A DNA stretch of 6,014 nucleotides, taken from contig JAUVPY010000190.1 of assembly GCA_030598425.1 (NCBI GenBank), positions 1 to 6,014 of the forward strand, in the 5' to 3' direction. This document shows positions 5,624 to 6,014 of the stretch, one piece after another (position 1 is the first letter of the stretch; each line of letters starts with the position of its first letter). Origin of the DNA: Anaerolineae bacterium. Its GTDB lineage: Bacteria; Chloroflexota; Anaerolineae; 4572-78; NAK82. The notes beneath the pieces were generated by a model, which was not told the origin of the DNA, did not search any database, and saw nothing but the letters and a program-made list of their open reading frames with translations. The translations under genes were made by a program, and so were the position numbers.

Positions 5624-6014
5624 CTATTCTCGATCTTGATCGTCTCCCTGTCGCTCCCGCTGCCGTCGTATGAGCGAGATAAACGCCTCCTCCATACGCG
5701 CGTGCGTCTGGCGCAGGTTCTCAGCCCGGATGGATTGAGCGGCCAGGGCCGCCTTTACCTCCGGCGCGCGTTGCACCGCGTCGTCTACGAAGATATGGAG
5801 CAAATCGCCGTAGGTTTGAACCTCCAGTACGCCCGGCAGGATGGTTACGACGGCCTCAGCCCGGCGGATCAGTCCCACACCTCGATCTTCAGCCACCGGG
5901 CGCAACTCAATGAGCTCCCCTTCGATGAGACCTTTCACCCGATTGGGCGTGTCGCACACGATGAGTTGTCCCTGGTACATCAGCCCGACGCGGGAGCAAC
6001 GCTCGGCTTCGTCC
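5624..6014 (-). CDS. ABC transporter ATP-binding protein, C-terminal part (partial, 5' end outside window)
   Basis: The open frame enters from the right edge (first whole codon at 6013) and gives 129 residues to the TAG at 5626-5624. It begins DEAERCSRVGLMYQGQLIVCDTP, which is the stretch right after the switch histidine of an ABC-2 type ATPase (usual form THYMDEAERC). It continues through a C-terminal accessory domain ending MEEAFISLIRRQ, equivalent to LEDVFISLI in relatives. Walker A, the signature and Walker B would lie beyond the window. The internal ATG at 5980 is not the true start, because the residues upstream of it fit the family. A polar tail (RERQGDDQDRE) closes the protein. It is probably the first half of a YbhF-like ATPase pair with the gene at 4663-5613. 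Confidence 0.88.
   Translation of the reverse strand, partial: DEAERCSRVGLMYQGQLIVCDTPNRVKGLIEGELIELRPVAEDRGVGLIRRAEAVVTILPGVLEVQTYGDLLHIFVDDAVQRAPEVKAALAAQSIRAENLRQTHARMEEAFISLIRRQRERQGDDQDRE

Noticed and set aside
5768..5776. gcgttgcac, as in the core of the intergenic repeat arm
   Set aside because: Nine bases inside a conserved coding region with no flanking match; coincidence.

Overview
The window looks like chromosomal DNA of a moderately GC-rich bacterium. Sampled coding lines run from about 60% to over 70% G+C. The protein styles are a MazG with an N-terminal tetrapyrrole-methylase domain, a YbhF/YbhG-like ABC exporter with membrane-anchored adaptors, an OmpR-type regulator and a GxxExxY protein. 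Together they would suit an environmental Chloroflexota (Anaerolineae-like) genome. That assignment is an impression from protein style, because the window holds no rRNA or other phylogenetic marker.

Layout from left to right. At 1-314 (minus) is the 5' part of a mazG-type gene, cut by the window edge. At 315-631 is a divergent intergenic region. It has a good promoter facing each way and, between them, a hairpin-forming inverted repeat at 381-488 (16 bp perfect, about 21 bp with one bulge). At 632-1315 (plus) is an OmpR/PhoB-family response regulator with no histidine kinase beside it. It converges, with a 15-bp gap, on a minus-strand transport operon that fills the rest of the window.

The operon is transcribed from beyond 6014 down to 1331. 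In order it holds an ABC ATPase (partial, C-terminal part only), a second complete ABC ATPase, an HlyD/YbhG-type adaptor (4649-3258), a small GxxExxY-family gene (3125-2751) and a second, paralogous adaptor (2629-1331). The two ATPases correspond to the two halves of E. coli YbhF but are separate genes here. No permease (YbhR/YbhS-type ABC-2 protein) or TolC-type outer-membrane gene is in the window. If permeases belong to this operon they must lie upstream of the partial ATPase, because the operon ends at 1331 against the convergent regulator. The likely role is ABC-2 type export of a drug, ion or lipid-like substrate.

The most interesting feature is that the GxxExxY gene sits between the two adaptor genes and is flanked by 27-bp imperfect inverted repeats (2678-2704 and 3207-3233, 22 of 27 matching). 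A further inverted match lies at the outer edges. The gene has lower GC than its neighbours and no obvious transport role, so it reads as a small mobile cassette dropped between co-transcribed genes. The second point of interest is the structured inverted repeat between mazG and the regulator.
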